64,000 nucleotides of DNA from JAWXCM01 sp034408745 (GCA_034408745.1 JAWXCM010000322.1:1-64000), one strand, 5' to 3'. Positions 1 to 8,628 are shown, counted from the first letter of the stretch. Made by a program: numbers and translations. Notes: generated by a model not told the origin, from the sequence alone.

Positions 1-26
1 TCGCTCACGTGGTTAAGCCTCTCTCT

Positions 27-803
27 TCAGCGACGCCGAATCTCGACGTTGCGCACGTCGCCGTTGGCGCTGTTTATCGTACATGAGTACCGATACCACT
101 CGCCACGATTGCCTTCAAACTCGCCGTCAATGCGGTCGCGATTGCCGCGCATATCTTCAGCGTTCACGGAACGGAAGTTCGGGTTCCGGACGCCGTTCTC
201 GCGGCGGGCTTTGGCAGCGACTACGTCCTGGCACAGCCCTACCGAGCGTCGCATATCGAAGCGGCCCGAGTTGTTGCCGAACCCACCGCCGCGGCGGTCG
301 TCGTCGTAGCCTCCACGGTCGCGCCCGATGGGCCCGCGGTTGTTATTGCCGCGGTTGTCAATGCCCCGGTTGTCATTGCCCCGGTTGTCATTGCCCCAGT
401 TGCCAGACCCGCCTCTCCATTCGAGGTCGAACGTATATCCTTCGCGTCCGCCCTTTGTGTCTTCTATACGCACGACGGCACCGCCGCTCGAGGGATCACG
501 TACCAGTTGCACGCGACCACGGCCATCAATGCCGCGGAAACGGAAGTCGACCGGGTTACGCGGCATCACGGAGTTGCATTCGAAGCGTCGCCATGTGGAG
601 GGCTGACCTTCGAGGGTACGCATGAAGCCGCGGTCGCCACGGACCTCGACCTCAGCTACTCCGTCGACCTCAACTTCGATGGTGCACTTTCCGCTGTCAC
701 CACCGCCGCCCCGGATGTTGGCGGTCATGGTTTGAACGGACTGGGCCGATGCAAGCGTAGTGAAGACTACAAAAACGCCGATTGTGGACAGATAGCGGGT
801 CAT
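27..803 (-). CDS. secreted Asn/Arg/Gly-rich hypothetical protein
   Basis: A 258-residue protein with a clear Sec signal peptide (MTRYLSTIGVFVVFTTLASA, cleavage near residue 20). The mature part has two regions. Residues about 25-130 look like a beta-rich domain (VEVDGVAEVEVRGDRGFM). A low-complexity stretch at about 135-185 has repeated NDNRG-type units (NRGNDNRGIDNRGNNNRG) followed by a DDDRRGGGFG segment. The C-terminal 70 residues contain two cysteines (LCQDVVAAK and YSCTIN) that may pair. The ATG is preceded by a purine-rich GGAGGGAGAA about 9 nt upstream, so this gene appears to use a Shine-Dalgarno. No enzymatic motif is visible. It is exported and probably periplasmic or surface-associated; function unknown. 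Confidence 0.75.
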   Translation of the reverse strand: MTRYLSTIGVFVVFTTLASAQSVQTMTANIRGGGGDSGKCTIEVEVDGVAEVEVRGDRGFMRTLEGQPSTWRRFECNSVMPRNPVDFRFRGIDGRGRVQLVRDPSSGGAVVRIEDTKGGREGYTFDLEWRGGSGNWGNDNRGNDNRGIDNRGNNNRGPIGRDRGGYDDDRRGGGFGNNSGRFDMRRSVGLCQDVVAAKARRENGVRNPNFRSVNAEDMRGNRDRIDGEFEGNRGEWYRYSCTINSANGDVRNVEIRRR

Positions 804-890
804 TGGTGTCTGTTCTCCCTCCTCATTGACGTGGCTCGCAGCGCGAGATTACAAGTGAAAGTAACAGGTTGAGAGATTGTAATATATGCG

Positions 891-2723
891 CTACTGGGTT
901 GGGCGCACGGCACCAGCGACCGTCAGCTTATAGTCGCCACCGCCGGTGAACCAGGTGCTGACCACGACGCGGTATGTTCCCGGCTTCAACTCCGCTTTCA
1001 CGCTGTCGAGCTCGGTTTTCACGATTTTGCTGTCCGCGTCGAGGATGTAGACGTCGGGCAGGAACTCATCCTTTGTCGCGACGACTGTGGCGGTGATGGT
1101 ATCCGGCTCAGTGAGCTGGAACGTGTAGACATCGGCCGGAAACTGGGGCGAGGGCAGCGCAACCAGTTCACGCAGCATGCAGTCGAGTCCATTCAGGGTG
1201 CCCGTGGCGGAAGCGCCGACCGCAATTTCGAGGGCTGGGCAGCTGGCGGGTTCGCGCGTTTCGGCCACAATCGCGAAGTTGCCGACGGAGGTGCGATTCC
1301 AGACCACCAGGCGGTACTCGCCGGGCAACAGCAACTGCTCCTGTTTGCTGGCGGTTCGGAAGCTGGAGACCAGCTTGCCCGTCGGACTCTGGATGTCGAT
1401 GATCGGGGTGTAGCCGGTACCCGTGGCGTTGATTGTCACGAACGTCGGTGTTTCGATGGTGAACTTGTAGATCTGGGCTGCGAAGGTGGAGGCGCTCGGC
1501 GTGGTGACGTCGAGGTAGCGACACTGCGACGCGTTCAACGTACCGTTGGTGGCGCCGGGCATGGCCAGCGCCGTCAACTCGCACGTTTTCGTGTTTTCGG
1601 TGCCGAGCGAGACCTCGAAGATGCCAACCCCGCTTCTGTTCCCGCGAACGACTGCGGTGTAGGTTCCCGCGGCGAGACTGATGTTGACGGCGGAATTTGT
1701 GGTGCCGCGGTCGGCGTTGTCGTTTTCGCCGATCACCTTCCCATCGCTCCCGAACAGTGTCAGATACGGGTCGAATTCCGTGGAGGAAACGCCGAGCCTG
1801 ACCAGCACGGTCTGACGAAGTTCAAACTTGTATCGAGCAGTGCGGCTCTCATCCTTCGACCCGCTAAATGCGTCGAGGTAACGGCACCCGTCGCGGTCGA
1901 GTTGCCCCTGTGTTGTGTTTCCGGGATTAATGGTCTTGATTTCACAGGTGCGCCGATCTTCCGAGTCCACCCGAAGCTTGTAAAATCCTGCGCCGGGCAC
2001 GGTTGTTGTTGCGTAAATAACGCTGGTTCCGGCGGGTACGCTGAGGCGCAGTCTGGCGTTCTTTCCGCCCCCACTATTGTCGTCAAACTGCACGACTTTC
2101 CCGTCACCGCCGATGATCCCGAGAAAACTGTCGACGCCGGTGGAGTCCATTCGCGCCGTCATAATGAAAGGCTGGTTCGACTCAAGGCTGTAAGTATCCA
2201 GCGTGCTGTGGCTGGAAATCATGGGAATCAGGTCCGCGTAACGGCAGTCACTGGCAGTGATTTCACCATCGACGTCGACCGACATGGTGAGGCTCTGGGG
2301 CCGGCACTGCCGCACCGGAGACGATTCGCCGGTCAATTTGTAGGAGCCGAGAGCGCCGTACGCGACCGTCGCGAAGACGGTGTACTCGCCGGGTGTGATC
2401 TGTATCAGCAATTCTGAATCTGTTCCGCCTGCGCCGTCGTCGTCGTAATCGACAATTGTGCCTGTGGAGTCGGCAATAAGCACGAACGGATCCATGGTGA
2501 CGGAAGCCAGGCGGATCTTGTACACCGCTGTTTTCTTCACAATCAGCTTCCAGGCGTGAGCCGGAACACGCAAATCGGGATAGTCCTTCAGGTAGTCGCT
2601 GATGAAACAGTCGGTACGCTGCAGTGCGCCGTCGACGGTTCCGGTGGAGGGAAAGTCAGGTGTCCTGCACGTTTGCGCGGTGGCAAACGAGGCGAAAAAC
2701 AACAGAAATGCCAGGGGCTTCAC
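891..2723 (-). CDS. secreted protein of five tandem pre-peptidase-C-like repeats
   Basis: Read from the GTG at 2723 it is 610 residues, starting with a good signal peptide (MKPLAFLLFFASFATAQ). A TTG further upstream at 2759 is also in frame but puts a polar stretch before the hydrophobic core. A TATGCT hexamer ends 8 nt before the GTG, supporting that start. The mature protein is five repeats of about 115-120 residues, each opening with a Cys, a Gly-rich G-x-L turn and a second Cys about 20 residues later (TCRTPDF, QCRPQSL, TCEIKTI, TCELTAL, SCPALEI). Each continues with D-x-Y/F-L-x-I-x-D and ends in PGTYxVVV-like strands. This pattern matches the bacterial pre-peptidase C-terminal beta-sandwich. 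No catalytic domain is attached, which is unusual; a role in carbohydrate or surface binding is inference. Confidence 0.75.
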   Translation of the reverse strand: MKPLAFLLFFASFATAQTCRTPDFPSTGTVDGALQRTDCFISDYLKDYPDLRVPAHAWKLIVKKTAVYKIRLASVTMDPFVLIADSTGTIVDYDDDGAGGTDSELLIQITPGEYTVFATVAYGALGSYKLTGESSPVRQCRPQSLTMSVDVDGEITASDCRYADLIPMISSHSTLDTYSLESNQPFIMTARMDSTGVDSFLGIIGGDGKVVQFDDNSGGGKNARLRLSVPAGTSVIYATTTVPGAGFYKLRVDSEDRRTCEIKTINPGNTTQGQLDRDGCRYLDAFSGSKDESRTARYKFELRQTVLVRLGVSSTEFDPYLTLFGSDGKVIGENDNADRGTTNSAVNISLAAGTYTAVVRGNRSGVGIFEVSLGTENTKTCELTALAMPGATNGTLNASQCRYLDVTTPSASTFAAQIYKFTIETPTFVTINATGTGYTPIIDIQSPTGKLVSSFRTASKQEQLLLPGEYRLVVWNRTSVGNFAIVAETREPASCPALEIAVGASATGTLNGLDCMLRELVALPSPQFPADVYTFQLTEPDTITATVVATKDEFLPDVYILDADSKIVKTELDSVKAELKPGTYRVVVSTWFTGGGDYKLTVAGAVRPTQ

Positions 2724-2762
2724 AATAAAGCAGCATATCAGGAATCCGATATTCTGCAAAAT

Positions 2763-2778
2763 GCCAAAACGTTTTGGC
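2763..2778. promoter_or_regulatory. 16-bp perfect palindrome, candidate operator
   Basis: GCCAAAACGTTTTGGC is perfectly self-complementary with a central CpG. It sits 40-55 nt upstream of the GTG of the repeat protein read from 2723. The symmetry and central CG are typical of LacI-family operators, but no regulator is encoded nearby, so the assignment is inference. Confidence 0.4.
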
Positions 2779-2783
2779 GAAAC

Positions 2784-2813
2784 TAGTGTGTATTAGTATG
2801 TATTAGTGTGTTT
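2784..2813. repeat. three 10-bp tandem repeats
   Basis: TAGTGTGTAT, TAGTATGTAT and TAGTGTGTTT follow each other directly. The array spans the stop codon of the minus-strand gene that ends at 2803 and lies just upstream of the palindrome at 2763-2778. It is AT-rich compared with its surroundings. Confidence 0.55.
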
Positions 2814-3243
2814 CGGTGGTGCCGAAATCTTTTGTGTGACCGCTGTCACGGTCTTCGACGCGATCGTACATATGCCGGTCGGAAATGGTTCCGAGCGAAG
2901 TATTGTACAGGCTGGTCTGGCCGAGGCCTTCCTTCAGATCTTCCTGGAAATCGTGAAGGGCGCGAAGTTGCTGTGCCAGGGCGGGTAGCTTGCGGCCCGA
3001 ATCGGTGACGAAGAACTGCTGGTAGCCGCCGTTCACCAGGTATCCGATCTCTTTTCCGACAATCACTCCGGCCTTGCTGACGCCTGTGATGTTGTCAGGG
3101 TTGCCCTGCAGCGCGGCCGAGCAGCCGTATTTCGCCACAATCGTCCCGCCAGAACCCGACTGTACGGTAAACCCCAACTCCTTCAGCCGGCTAAGCCGGT
3201 CGTCGAACGTGGCAACCTTCGTTTTCTCTCTGCGGAAGAACAT
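2803..3243 (-). CDS. conserved hypothetical protein, 146 aa
   Basis: The open frame extends far upstream under the glycerol kinase gene. The believable start is the ATG at 3243: it is preceded by GGGAGG at 4 nt, and a TATAAT (3259 to 3254) lies just before it. The 146-residue protein begins MFFRREKTKVATFDDRLSRL and has no signal peptide. A central VSKAGVIVGKEIGYLVNGGYQQFF segment (shown only in part elsewhere) suggests a small alpha/beta domain. The C-terminus is polar and charged (DRVEDRDSGHTKDF). It is probably cytoplasmic. I recognise no family with certainty. It is divergent from glpK with a 42-bp gap. Confidence 0.75.
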   Translation of the reverse strand: MFFRREKTKVATFDDRLSRLKELGFTVQSGSGGTIVAKYGCSAALQGNPDNITGVSKAGVIVGKEIGYLVNGGYQQFFVTDSGRKLPALAQQLRALHDFQEDLKEGLGQTSLYNTSLGTISDRHMYDRVEDRDSGHTKDFGTTETH

Positions 3244-3285
3244 GTGTCCTCCCATTATAGAAGCTCGCGCGAATATAATGCCTGC
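3244..3285. promoter_or_regulatory. compact divergent promoter with two TATAAT boxes
   Basis: A 42-bp gap separates two divergent start codons. The minus strand has TATAAT at 3259-3254, ten nt before the ATG at 3243. The plus strand has TATAAT at 3274-3279, six nt before the GTG at 3286. The plus transcript would therefore start at or next to its GTG (leaderless). No clear -35 is visible for either. Confidence 0.6.
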
Positions 3286-4758
3286 GTGCCTTACATTCTC
3301 GCCCTCGATGAGGGAACCACGTCGGCCCGCGCGGCCCTGTATGACGAACGCGGCAATCGCGTATCGATCCGAGCCGTACCGTTTTCGGCCCATTATCCGC
3401 ATCCTGGGTGGGTGGAGCAGGATGCCGAAGAGATCTGGCGGGCGCAACTGGAATCGGCGCGAGCGGTGATGGCTGGGGCTCGGGAGCCGGTCGCGGCGCT
3501 GGGAATCACGAATCAGCGGGAGACCACCATCGTATGGGACAGGGCGACGGGTCAGCCGGTTGCGCCGGCGATTGTCTGGCAGTGCCGCCGGACAGCCGAC
3601 TACTGCCGGGAGCTCGCGGCGACGAAAACGGAGTTCATCGCGGCGCGAACGGGCCTTGTGGTGGACGCGTACTTTTCCGCGAGCAAGATTCGATGGATTC
3701 TGGAAAACACGGCGGGAGCCCGGGCGCGTGCCGAAGACGGCGAACTGCTGTTCGGCACGGTGGACACCTGGCTGATCTGGCGCCTGACCAACGGCGCGTG
3801 CCACGTGACCGACGATTCGAACGCGTCGCGCACCATGCTGATGAACCTGGCTACCGGCGAGTGGGATGACGAGCTTCTGGCCCTGTTCGACGTGCCCCGT
3901 GCGATGCTGCCGAAGATTGTGCGGTCGAGCGAGGTGGTGGGGCACACGGCGCCGGAGCACCTGGGCGAATCGATCCCGATTGCCGGGATTGCCGGGGATC
4001 AACAGGCGGCGCTCGCGGGGCAGGCCTGCTTCCGGCCGGGTCTGGCAAAAAACACGTACGGTACCGGTTGTTTCGCGCTGCTCCACAATGGCACGCGAGT
4101 TCCTGTGTCACGCAACCGCCTGCTGGCGACGCGCGCGGCTTCGACGTCCGGCGAGGCCGGGTTTGCGATCGAAGGCAGCGTGTTTGTCGCTGGCGCGGCG
4201 GTGCAGTGGCTGCGGGACAAGATGCGGTTCCTGGGATCTGCGGCGGAATCGGAGGAAATTGCCAGTTCCGTGGAGGGCACCGGGGGTGTCTACCTGGTTC
4301 CGGCATTCGTCGGGCTGGGCGCTCCGCACTGGGATGGATCGGCGCGCGGGACTCTCACCGGCATGACGCTGGGAACGTCGCCTGCGCATATTGTCCGGGC
4401 GGCGCTGGAATCGATTGCGTACCAGACTCGCGAGTTGATGGATGCGATGCAGGCCGACACGGGATCAGAGGTGGAGGAGTTGCGCGTTGACGGCGGCGCG
4501 TCGGCGAACAACTTTCTGATGCAGTTTCAGGCTGACATCCTGGGCAGGCCAATCGTCCGGCCATTCGATGTGGAGACGACGGCGCTGGGGGCGGCATATC
4601 TGGCGGGGCTTGCGGTCGGGGTGTGGAGCGGTCCGGAAGAGCTGGAAACGCTGTGGGTTCGGGAGCGCGTTTTTGAGCCGCAGATGGACGAAGCTCGGCG
4701 TGAGGAGCTGTTTGCGGGGTGGCGGCACGCGGTGAGGCAGGCTCGGCTTCAGCGCTGA
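3286..4758 (+). CDS. glpK: glycerol kinase (FGGY family)
   Basis: Phosphorylates glycerol to sn-glycerol 3-phosphate with ATP, in the cytoplasm. The protein opens with the FGGY phosphate-binding motif (YILALDEGTTSARAALYDE). It also carries GITNQRETTIVWD, VWQCRRT, the GTVDTWLIWRLT and HVTDDSNASRTML segments, the ADP-site GIAGDQQAAL and KNTYGTGCF, and the C-terminal LRVDGGASANNFLMQ motif. Read from the GTG at 3286 it is 490 residues, close to the usual ~500. An in-frame ATG at 3244 would add 14 unrelated residues and overlap the promoter, so I reject it. No glpF or glpD lies alongside. The 3' end overlaps the convergent lipoprotein gene by 10 bp. Confidence 0.93.
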   Translation: MPYILALDEGTTSARAALYDERGNRVSIRAVPFSAHYPHPGWVEQDAEEIWRAQLESARAVMAGAREPVAALGITNQRETTIVWDRATGQPVAPAIVWQCRRTADYCRELAATKTEFIAARTGLVVDAYFSASKIRWILENTAGARARAEDGELLFGTVDTWLIWRLTNGACHVTDDSNASRTMLMNLATGEWDDELLALFDVPRAMLPKIVRSSEVVGHTAPEHLGESIPIAGIAGDQQAALAGQACFRPGLAKNTYGTGCFALLHNGTRVPVSRNRLLATRAASTSGEAGFAIEGSVFVAGAAVQWLRDKMRFLGSAAESEEIASSVEGTGGVYLVPAFVGLGAPHWDGSARGTLTGMTLGTSPAHIVRAALESIAYQTRELMDAMQADTGSEVEELRVDGGASANNFLMQFQADILGRPIVRPFDVETTALGAAYLAGLAVGVWSGPEELETLWVRERVFEPQMDEARREELFAGWRHAVRQARLQR

Positions 4759-5375
4759 GCGGGACGACCGGCGCGGTCGGCGGGGTGCCACGCGTTGGAC
4801 TGCGGGTCGCGGCGTTCGGCTGTGACCGCGATCCCGCCTGGAATCCAGGAGCAGTAGGGAGTCGACTTGCAGGCTGTGTCCGGTTCGTTTTGTAATTTTT
4901 GGGTCCAGGTGCCGAGGTCCTCAAAGCGGCGCGCAGTCAACACGGCCATGTCGTGGTCGGCGGTGCTGACGCGCGTCAGGAAAACGAGGCGAACGAATCG
5001 GGCGTCTTTGGGCCAGTCGAAGAGCTTTGCGGTGGGTTGCGTGCGTGGCTCGGTTTTGCCGTTGAGCGTGGCTTCGACGTCCGTGAGGCGGATGCGCGCT
5101 TTTGGCTCCAGTGTGTAGTACGCCAGTTCGTAGCCAAGGAAGTCGGAGTCGGCGCGTAGTTCCACAGTGGCCCCGGTTGGCTGTGGGGAAGTGGCGGCCG
5201 TCCTGACGCGATAGCCACCGGATTTCAGCAGTGGAGTGACCACGCGCAGTCGCCAGCCAGGCTCGATGTCAATGAAGGAGTGGTCGGCGGCGAGGCCGTA
5301 TTTTGGGGCGGGCTTGTGAGACGCGGCGCAACCTCCGAGGATCAGCGCGAAGCAGGCAGCGGCGATGATACGCAT
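4749..5375 (-). CDS. putative lipoprotein, 208 aa
   Basis: Begins MRIIAAACFALILGGC with a lipobox (LGGC, Cys16), so it is predicted to be lipidated and anchored in an envelope membrane. The mature protein (about 190 residues) is beta-rich, with alternating hydrophobic strands (YELAYYTLEPKARIRLTDVEATL) and two cysteines near the end (DTACKSTPYCSW). I recognise no family. Its ATG at 5375 overlaps the TGA of rlmN by one base (TGATG), so the two are probably co-transcribed and translationally coupled. A longer in-frame reading into rlmN exists but would bury the signal peptide. Confidence 0.8.
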   Translation of the reverse strand: MRIIAAACFALILGGCAASHKPAPKYGLAADHSFIDIEPGWRLRVVTPLLKSGGYRVRTAATSPQPTGATVELRADSDFLGYELAYYTLEPKARIRLTDVEATLNGKTEPRTQPTAKLFDWPKDARFVRLVFLTRVSTADHDMAVLTARRFEDLGTWTQKLQNEPDTACKSTPYCSWIPGGIAVTAERRDPQSNAWHPADRAGRPAQR

Positions 5376-6439
5376 CAGAGTGCCGCAGGTGCAAGCGGGC
5401 TGAGCGTCACCAGTTCCGTGGTGCGTTTCAGCTGACCGCAGGCGGCATAGATGTCTAGCCCGCGAGGGCGACGAATGAAGCAGGGCAGGGATCGGCGCAC
5501 GATTTCCTGGAAGGAAGCGACACGTTCGTCGCCGGGGCGCTGGTAGGGGATGTCCGGGCCGGGATTCCAGGCGATCAGGTTCACTTTGCAGTTGATGTTG
5601 GTCAGCAGGCGAACCACCCGGCGGGCATCGGCATCGGAATCGTTCACTCCGCCGAGGAGCACGTATTCGAACGTCAGCTTCTCCCACGGGCGCAGAGGGT
5701 AAGCGCGGCAGGCTTCGATCAGGTCCTTCAAATGCCACTTGCGGGTGATCGGCATGAGCTCGACGCGCTGGTCTTCGTGAGAAGCGTTGAGCGAGATCGC
5801 GAGTTTGGGGCGATTTGGTTCCTTCGCAAATTCGGCGATCTTCGGAATGATGCCGGCAGTAGAGACCGTAATCCGGCGCGGCGACATGCCTACTCCGTCC
5901 GGATCCAGCAGAATGCGCGAGGCTTTCAGTACGTTGTCGAGGTTCAGCAGGGGCTCGCCCATGCCCATCATCACGACGTTGAGCTGCGAACTGCCTGGAT
6001 CGAGCTTGTGTTCGGCGGCAACGAGCAGGATTTGCCCCACTATCTCGCCGGCGGTGAGGTTACGTTCGATGCCCATTTTTGCCGTGAGGCAGAACTGGCA
6101 GTCGACGGGACAGCCGACCTGCGAGGAGATGCAGATGGTGTCGCGGGACTCCTCCGGCATGAGGACGGTTTCGACGGTGCGGTTGTCGGCGAGTTCGAGT
6201 AAGTAGCGGCGGGTGCCGTCTGTGGAGTCGAAGTAAGATGCGATGCCCGGGAGGCCGATGTCGAATTTTTCGGAGAGGTTGGCGCGAAGGGCGGCGGGGA
6301 GCGTGGTGATCTGGTCTATGCTGCGGACTTTGGCCTGGTAGAGGGCCTGATAGATCTGGCGCGCACGGAATCCGGGCTGAGAAGGACCCAGAGCCTGTTG
6401 TAAGTCGCGCAACTCCAGTCCGGCTAATGCCTGGGCCAT
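5375..6439 (-). CDS. rlmN: 23S rRNA (A2503-C2)/tRNA (A37-C2) methyltransferase RlmN
   Basis: Radical SAM methyltransferase that methylates C2 of A2503 in 23S rRNA and of A37 in some tRNAs. The 354-residue protein has the CX3CX2C iron-sulfur motif (CPVDCQFC, about residues 109-116), the GMGEPLLNLDNV motif and the S-adenosylmethionine-site VSTAGIIPKI segment. The late conserved Cys needed for the Cys-methyl intermediate is in YAACGQL near the C-terminus. Length and motifs are complete. A TACAAT box (6454 to 6449) ends 9 nt before the ATG and no Shine-Dalgarno is visible. It is followed by a lipoprotein gene with a one-base overlap. Confidence 0.95.
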   Translation of the reverse strand: MAQALAGLELRDLQQALGPSQPGFRARQIYQALYQAKVRSIDQITTLPAALRANLSEKFDIGLPGIASYFDSTDGTRRYLLELADNRTVETVLMPEESRDTICISSQVGCPVDCQFCLTAKMGIERNLTAGEIVGQILLVAAEHKLDPGSSQLNVVMMGMGEPLLNLDNVLKASRILLDPDGVGMSPRRITVSTAGIIPKIAEFAKEPNRPKLAISLNASHEDQRVELMPITRKWHLKDLIEACRAYPLRPWEKLTFEYVLLGGVNDSDADARRVVRLLTNINCKVNLIAWNPGPDIPYQRPGDERVASFQEIVRRSLPCFIRRPRGLDIYAACGQLKRTTELVTLSPLAPAAL

Positions 6440-6454
6440 GCTGTCTCTATTGTA
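6440..6454 (-). promoter_or_regulatory. -10 box of rlmN
   Basis: TACAAT on the minus strand (6454-6449) lies 9 nt before the rlmN ATG. The expected transcription start falls within about two bases of the start codon. Confidence 0.5.
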
Positions 6455-6536
6455 TCGGGAAGCTGGAACGGCCGACTGTGTCTGCGGCGAAAATCAGGCA
6501 CGGCTGGTAGAATACAGTTAAGGGCCGTATTAATAG

Positions 6537-7826
6537 ATGCAATCGTCCGATACTTCCAATACACGAGACGTCAGCCGCACCATCCTGCCAAACGGACTCC
6601 GAATCATAACCGAACCCATGGGTCACGTCCGCAGCGTGGCAATGGGCATATGGATTGGTTCCGGGTCTCGCAGGGAAACCACCACTGAGAACGGCATCTC
6701 CCACTTCATTGAGCACATGCTCTTCAAGGGCACCGAAACCCGGAGCGCGGAAGACATCGCCAAGGTTGTGGATTCCACGGGCGGGAACCTGGATGCGTAT
6801 ACATCGAAAGAACTGGTGAGTTACAACACCAAGGTCATCGACGATCACCTGGAGCTCGGCTTCGATGTGTTGTCGGACCTGGTGCTGCGCCCCGTTTTTC
6901 AACCTGACGATATTGAGAAAGAAAAGAGCGTAATTCTCGAAGAATTGAAGATGGAGGTGGACAACCCGGAATATCTGGTCCACGAAACCTTCTTTTCGCG
7001 ATTCTGGAAGAAGCATCCGCTGGGCCGCTCGATTCTTGGGACTAAAGCGACGATCGGCTCTTTCAATCAGGAGGCGGTTCGCTCTTATTACAGCAATGTA
7101 TATGTGCCGGCGAACATGGTGATTACGGCGGCAGGCCGCATTAGTCATCAGCAGATTGTCGACCTTGCCACGAAGTACTTCGGGGATCTGCCTCCCGGGG
7201 CGACGGCACCCTCTGAGCCGTTACCGGAAACGATGGCGCCGCACGTCCTGAAGAGCAAGCGCTCGCTGGAGCAGGTGCACCTGTGCATCGGAGTTCCGGC
7301 GCTGCCCATCGCACACCCGCAGCGTTACGCGGCCTATTTGCTGAGCACCATTCTGGGCGGCGGAATGAGTTCGCGGCTGTTCCAGAATGTGCGCGAGAAG
7401 CACGGTCTGGCGTACTCCATCTTCACCGAACTGAACTTGTACCGCGACGCCGGATGTCTGGCGGTGTACTCGGGGACCAGCACGGAGCACGTAAAAAAGG
7501 TTGTCGGCATGGTGGTGGATGAGTTTCGCCGCGTGTGTGACGAAGAAGTTCCGGAAGAGGAATTTCGGCGCGCCAAGGATCATTTGAAAGGCTCGCTCGC
7601 ACTTGGACTGGAGTCGACGCCGAGCCGTATGTCGAACCTCGCCCGTCAGGAACTGTTCTTCAACCGGTTCTTCTCCATTGATGAGATGGTGGACGCGGTG
7701 GAGGGTGTGGCTGTCGAAGAGGTTCAGACACTGGCGCAGTCTTTCTTTAGCGGCCGCCAGATCGGCGCGACGGTGCTGGGACGAGTTCAGGGCATTGAAC
7801 TCACGCCCGATCAATTGCGGTGTTAG
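6537..7826 (+). CDS. M16 family zinc peptidase
   Basis: A 429-residue single-unit M16 metallopeptidase (pitrilysin / mitochondrial processing peptidase type). The inverted zinc motif HXXEH is present as HFIEH (His56, Glu59, His60), with the distal glutamate probably in EKSVILEELKMEVD. The C-terminal half has the conserved R/Y substrate region (GMSSRLFQNVREKHGLAYSI). Processing peptidases of this type cleave peptides in the cytoplasm or periplasm. No signal peptide is visible, so it is probably cytoplasmic. A TAGAAT at 6508-6513 is a possible -10 with a 23-nt gap to the ATG. The stop overlaps the GTG of the following TPM-domain gene by 7 bp, suggesting an operon. Confidence 0.92.
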   Translation: MQSSDTSNTRDVSRTILPNGLRIITEPMGHVRSVAMGIWIGSGSRRETTTENGISHFIEHMLFKGTETRSAEDIAKVVDSTGGNLDAYTSKELVSYNTKVIDDHLELGFDVLSDLVLRPVFQPDDIEKEKSVILEELKMEVDNPEYLVHETFFSRFWKKHPLGRSILGTKATIGSFNQEAVRSYYSNVYVPANMVITAAGRISHQQIVDLATKYFGDLPPGATAPSEPLPETMAPHVLKSKRSLEQVHLCIGVPALPIAHPQRYAAYLLSTILGGGMSSRLFQNVREKHGLAYSIFTELNLYRDAGCLAVYSGTSTEHVKKVVGMVVDEFRRVCDEEVPEEEFRRAKDHLKGSLALGLESTPSRMSNLARQELFFNRFFSIDEMVDAVEGVAVEEVQTLAQSFFSGRQIGATVLGRVQGIELTPDQLRC

Positions 7827-8626
7827 CGCGGCTCGCAAGCCTGGCCGCCGGGTTGGTGCTGGTTGCGGCGAGTCTGTGTGCGCTGGATCCGAAGTCGCTG
7901 CAGCCACAGGGCTATGTCAGTGACTTCGCTGGCGTCATGGACGCGCCCACACGCGCCGAGATCAATCGATACTGCGCGGCGGTCGAACGGGCCACGGGCG
8001 CTCAGATCGCGATTGTCACGGTAAAAACCGTGGACGGTGCCCCACTCGAGGACTTCGCCAATGAACTCTTCCGGCAGTGGGGAATAGGGCCCAAAGAGTC
8101 GCAGGAAGGCGTGATGCTGCTGTTCGCCATTGACGACCGGCACAGCAGGCTGGAGGTGGGACGGGGGCTGGAACCTGTCATCACTGACGGTGCTTCGGGC
8201 GCGCTGCTTCGGGAGATGCGAGCCCCGCTGCGCGCCGGCGATTATGGCGGTGCTTTTCGCATCGCGGCCCAGCGCCTCGGCGAGCGGATCGGCAAGGCAA
8301 AGGGCGTAAGCATTGAGGAAGGCGACAGGCCACAGTCAAAGGAGCGCGACAATTCCAGTGACCTTCCTGTGCCCGTGCTGCTCTTCCTGTTTTTTCTTTT
8401 CGCGCTGTTCCTGATTGGTCGAATGCGCGGTGGTGGTGGTGGCCGCTATCGTGGTGGCGGAGGAGGCGGATTGTTGGCAGGGCTGATTCTCGGCAACATG
8501 CTGAACAGGCCGTCGTATGGCGGTCAAAGCGGCGGCGGGTTTGGAGGCTACGACTCCGGAGGCGGCGGTTTCGGCGGGTTTGGCGGGGGAGATTCAGGAG
8601 GAGGCGGCGCTTCAAGCGACTGGTAA
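7820..8626 (+). CDS. TPM-domain membrane protein (YgcG-like)
   Basis: Starts at a GTG inside the last codons of the M16 gene. A signal peptide (residues 1-22, ending SLCA) is followed by a TPM domain (about 30-150: GYVSDFAGVMD, GAQIAIVTVKTVDG, FRQWGIGPKESQEGVMLLF and RLEVGRGLEPVITDG). A single membrane segment (LPVPVLLFLFFLFALFLIG, about 183-202) and a long Gly/Ser-rich tail ending GGGGASSDW follow. This architecture (signal, TPM, one TM, Gly-rich tail) is standard for YgcG-type envelope proteins. They commonly sit next to lemA, as here with lemA two genes downstream. The exact function is unknown; TPM domains have been linked to phosphatase activity and to photosystem repair in plants. Confidence 0.87.
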   Translation: MLARLASLAAGLVLVAASLCALDPKSLQPQGYVSDFAGVMDAPTRAEINRYCAAVERATGAQIAIVTVKTVDGAPLEDFANELFRQWGIGPKESQEGVMLLFAIDDRHSRLEVGRGLEPVITDGASGALLREMRAPLRAGDYGGAFRIAAQRLGERIGKAKGVSIEEGDRPQSKERDNSSDLPVPVLLFLFFLFALFLIGRMRGGGGGRYRGGGGGGLLAGLILGNMLNRPSYGGQSGGGFGGYDSGGGGFGGFGGGDSGGGGASSDW

Positions 8627-8628
8627 CT

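Noticed and set aside
350..420. Short repeats in the first gene as a CRISPR or satellite
   Set aside because: They are codon-level repeats encoding NDNRG units inside an exported protein, without spacers.
3244..4086. Long upstream extension of the 146-residue hypothetical gene on the minus strand
   Set aside because: The extension is antisense to glpK and lacks protein features; the ATG at 3243 has a Shine-Dalgarno and a TATAAT box.
8420..8610. GGTGGT/GGAGGC-rich tract as a DNA repeat element
   Set aside because: It encodes the Gly-rich tail normal for TPM-domain envelope proteins.
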